Assembly (NCBI RefSeq): GCF_037577855.1
Contig: NZ_JBAKFX010000059.1
Span: forward strand, 1-23,685
Reading direction: 5' to 3'
Source: Dethiothermospora halolimnae
GTDB lineage: Bacteria; Bacillota; Clostridia; Tissierellales; VENL01
Length of the DNA stretch: 23,685 nt
Shown: piece by piece, positions 23,255 through 23,685 of the stretch
How positions within the stretch are numbered: the first letter of the stretch is position 1
Layout of the letters: each line of letters starts with the position of its first letter
Translations under genes and position numbers: made by a program
Notes under the pieces: model-generated
What the model was told of the DNA's origin: nothing
Databases searched by the model: none
What the model saw: only the letters and a program-made list of their open reading frames with translations

Positions 23255-23283
23255 AAAGTGGCCAAAGGCCACTTTGTTTTTTA
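23255..23283 (+). terminator. Terminator of the rsbV-rsbW-sigB operon
   Basis: AAAGTGGCC (23255-23263), loop AAA and GGCCACTTT (23267-23275) form a perfect 9-bp stem, followed by G and a run of six T. It isolates the sigB operon from the rRNA operon. Confidence 0.9.
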
Positions 23284-23302
23284 TTTCTTGGAGAATAGTT
23301 TA

Positions 23303-23376
23303 GTTAATAGTTAATAGATGATAGTCAAAAACATTGTAGCTCCGAATTCATTCGGAGGTTACGTTTAACTATTAAC
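23303..23376. repeat. Nested palindromic intergenic element
   Basis: An outer 12-bp inverted repeat (GTTAATAGTTAA at 23303-23314; its exact complement at 23365-23376) encloses an inner perfect 7-bp hairpin (CTCCGAA at 23340-23346, TTCGGAG at 23351-23357, loop TTCA). It encodes nothing and lacks a U run. Its form suggests a dispersed palindromic repeat or small non-autonomous element; copies elsewhere in the genome cannot be checked here. Confidence 0.6.
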
Positions 23377-23494
23377 ATAACTTTCCTATTGCTTAAAGTA
23401 TAAAAATATGTTAAAGTATTACTTGTCGTTACGAAGCAAAACATAAATTTTCAACAAAAAACACAAATTATTTCAATAAAAATTAAAAAAGTTG

Positions 23495-23523
23495 TTGACA
23501 AATTAAGTTGAATTTGATATAGT
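23495..23523 (+). promoter_or_regulatory. rRNA operon promoter
   Basis: TTGACA (23495-23500), a 17-bp spacer and TATAGT (23518-23523), preceded by an A/T-rich run at 23466-23491 that could act as an UP element. The start would fall near 23529-23531, at GAG, about 140 bases before the 16S gene. Confidence 0.9.
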
Positions 23524-23560
23524 ATTAAGAGTCGAAGGGAAACATTTTCGACAAAAAGTT

Positions 23561-23581
23561 TGGTCTTTGAAAATTAAACAG
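23561..23581 (+). promoter_or_regulatory. rRNA leader boxA-like antitermination element
   Basis: TGGTCTTTGAAAATTAAAC is the conserved Firmicute rRNA-leader motif resembling boxA, which recruits Nus factors to prevent premature termination. It follows a GTCGAA/TTCGAC hairpin (23531-23552). A GTCAC/GTGAC hairpin (23638-23652) precedes the 16S gene and may belong to the processing stalk. Confidence 0.75.
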
Positions 23582-23667
23582 TGCAAGTCAAGCACATCCC
23601 AGATATTAATTTGAGATGAAAAACATTTAACACCAGCGTCACATTGAGTGACAGGTAATAAAACTTT

Positions 23668-23685
23668 TAATTTGAGAGTTTGATC
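23668..23685 (+). rRNA. rrs: 16S ribosomal RNA, 5' end (partial)
   Basis: The window ends in AGAGTTTGATC (23675-23685), the universal 5' sequence of 16S rRNA (E. coli positions 8-18). Counting back puts the mature 5' end near 23668. The rest lies beyond the window. Confidence 0.93.

Larger units (their letters stand above)
23212..23494. other. Gene-free stretch between sigB and the rRNA promoter
   Basis: I see no gene here. In order it holds an AGAATA-rich low-complexity run (23217-23246), the sigB terminator, a nested palindromic element (23303-23376) and an A/T-rich run (23450-23491). The last could act as an UP element for the rRNA promoter. A possible weak upstream promoter (TTGCTT at 23389, 17 bp, TAAAGT at 23412) is too poor to call. 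Confidence 0.6.

Noticed and set aside
23389..23417. Second rRNA promoter (TTGCTT, 17 bp, TAAAGT)
   Set aside because: Both hexamers deviate by two or more bases; possible as a tandem P1 but not supported enough to annotate.
1..23685. CRISPR array, tRNA genes, prophage or complete insertion sequence
   Set aside because: No regularly spaced repeats, cloverleaf-like genes, integrase or intact transposase were found; apart from the edges this is a conserved core region.

Overview
This window is the replication-origin region of a low-GC, Gram-positive, apparently anaerobic bacterium of the class Clostridia. The evidence is the gene order rpmH-dnaA-dnaN-recF-gyrBA, AT-rich codon use, strong AGGAGG-type ribosome sites, a remB (yaaB) gene between recF and gyrB, and two [FeFe]-hydrogenase maturases. 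A sigB-type operon between gyrA and the first rRNA operon resembles the layout I recall from Clostridioides difficile. A Peptostreptococcaceae/Tissierellales-like host is therefore plausible, but that is inference.

Left arm (1-11101), all genes on the minus strand and running away from the origin: rpmH, then rnpA-yidD-yidC-jag, then mnmE-mnmG-rsmG, then a single noc/parB gene. After a strong terminator come hydE and hydF ([FeFe]-hydrogenase cofactor assembly) and a LiaF-like membrane protein. HydE is unusual in carrying a DUF3343-like domain at its N-terminus. No parA/soj follows the ParB-family gene. The first 51 bases may hold the 3' end of a convergent gene.

Origin (11102-13260): the origin is bipartite. 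The 580-bp stretch upstream of dnaA holds six exact TTATNCACA DnaA boxes, including a 21-bp box doublet present twice, plus a 16-bp inverted repeat. The dnaA-dnaN spacer holds three more exact boxes and what looks like the unwinding module: box, GC cluster, a run of TAT/TAC DnaA-trios, AT-rich stretch. The last box sits exactly between the dnaN Shine-Dalgarno sequence and its TTG start. Gene direction switches here, as expected for bidirectional replication with genes on the leading strands.

Right arm (11683-23685), all on the plus strand: dnaA, dnaN, yaaA (S4 domain), recF, remB, gyrB, gyrA, then an AblB-like acetyltransferase without its AblA partner in view. Next is an rsbV-rsbW-sigB partner-switching operon, a terminator, a palindromic repeat-like element, and the promoter, leader and first bases of a 16S rRNA gene, which runs off the window.

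Recurring details: several terminator hairpins include the stop codon of the gene they end, and in noc and jag the whole 5' arm is coding sequence. Four promoters look like extended -10 (TGnTATAAT) elements. Several starts are non-ATG (TTG for dnaN and yaaA; GTG for recF, yidD and ablB). Most of the window is well-conserved housekeeping sequence. The parts most worth a second look are the origin architecture, the HydE fusion, the stop-codon terminators and the repeat before the rRNA operon.
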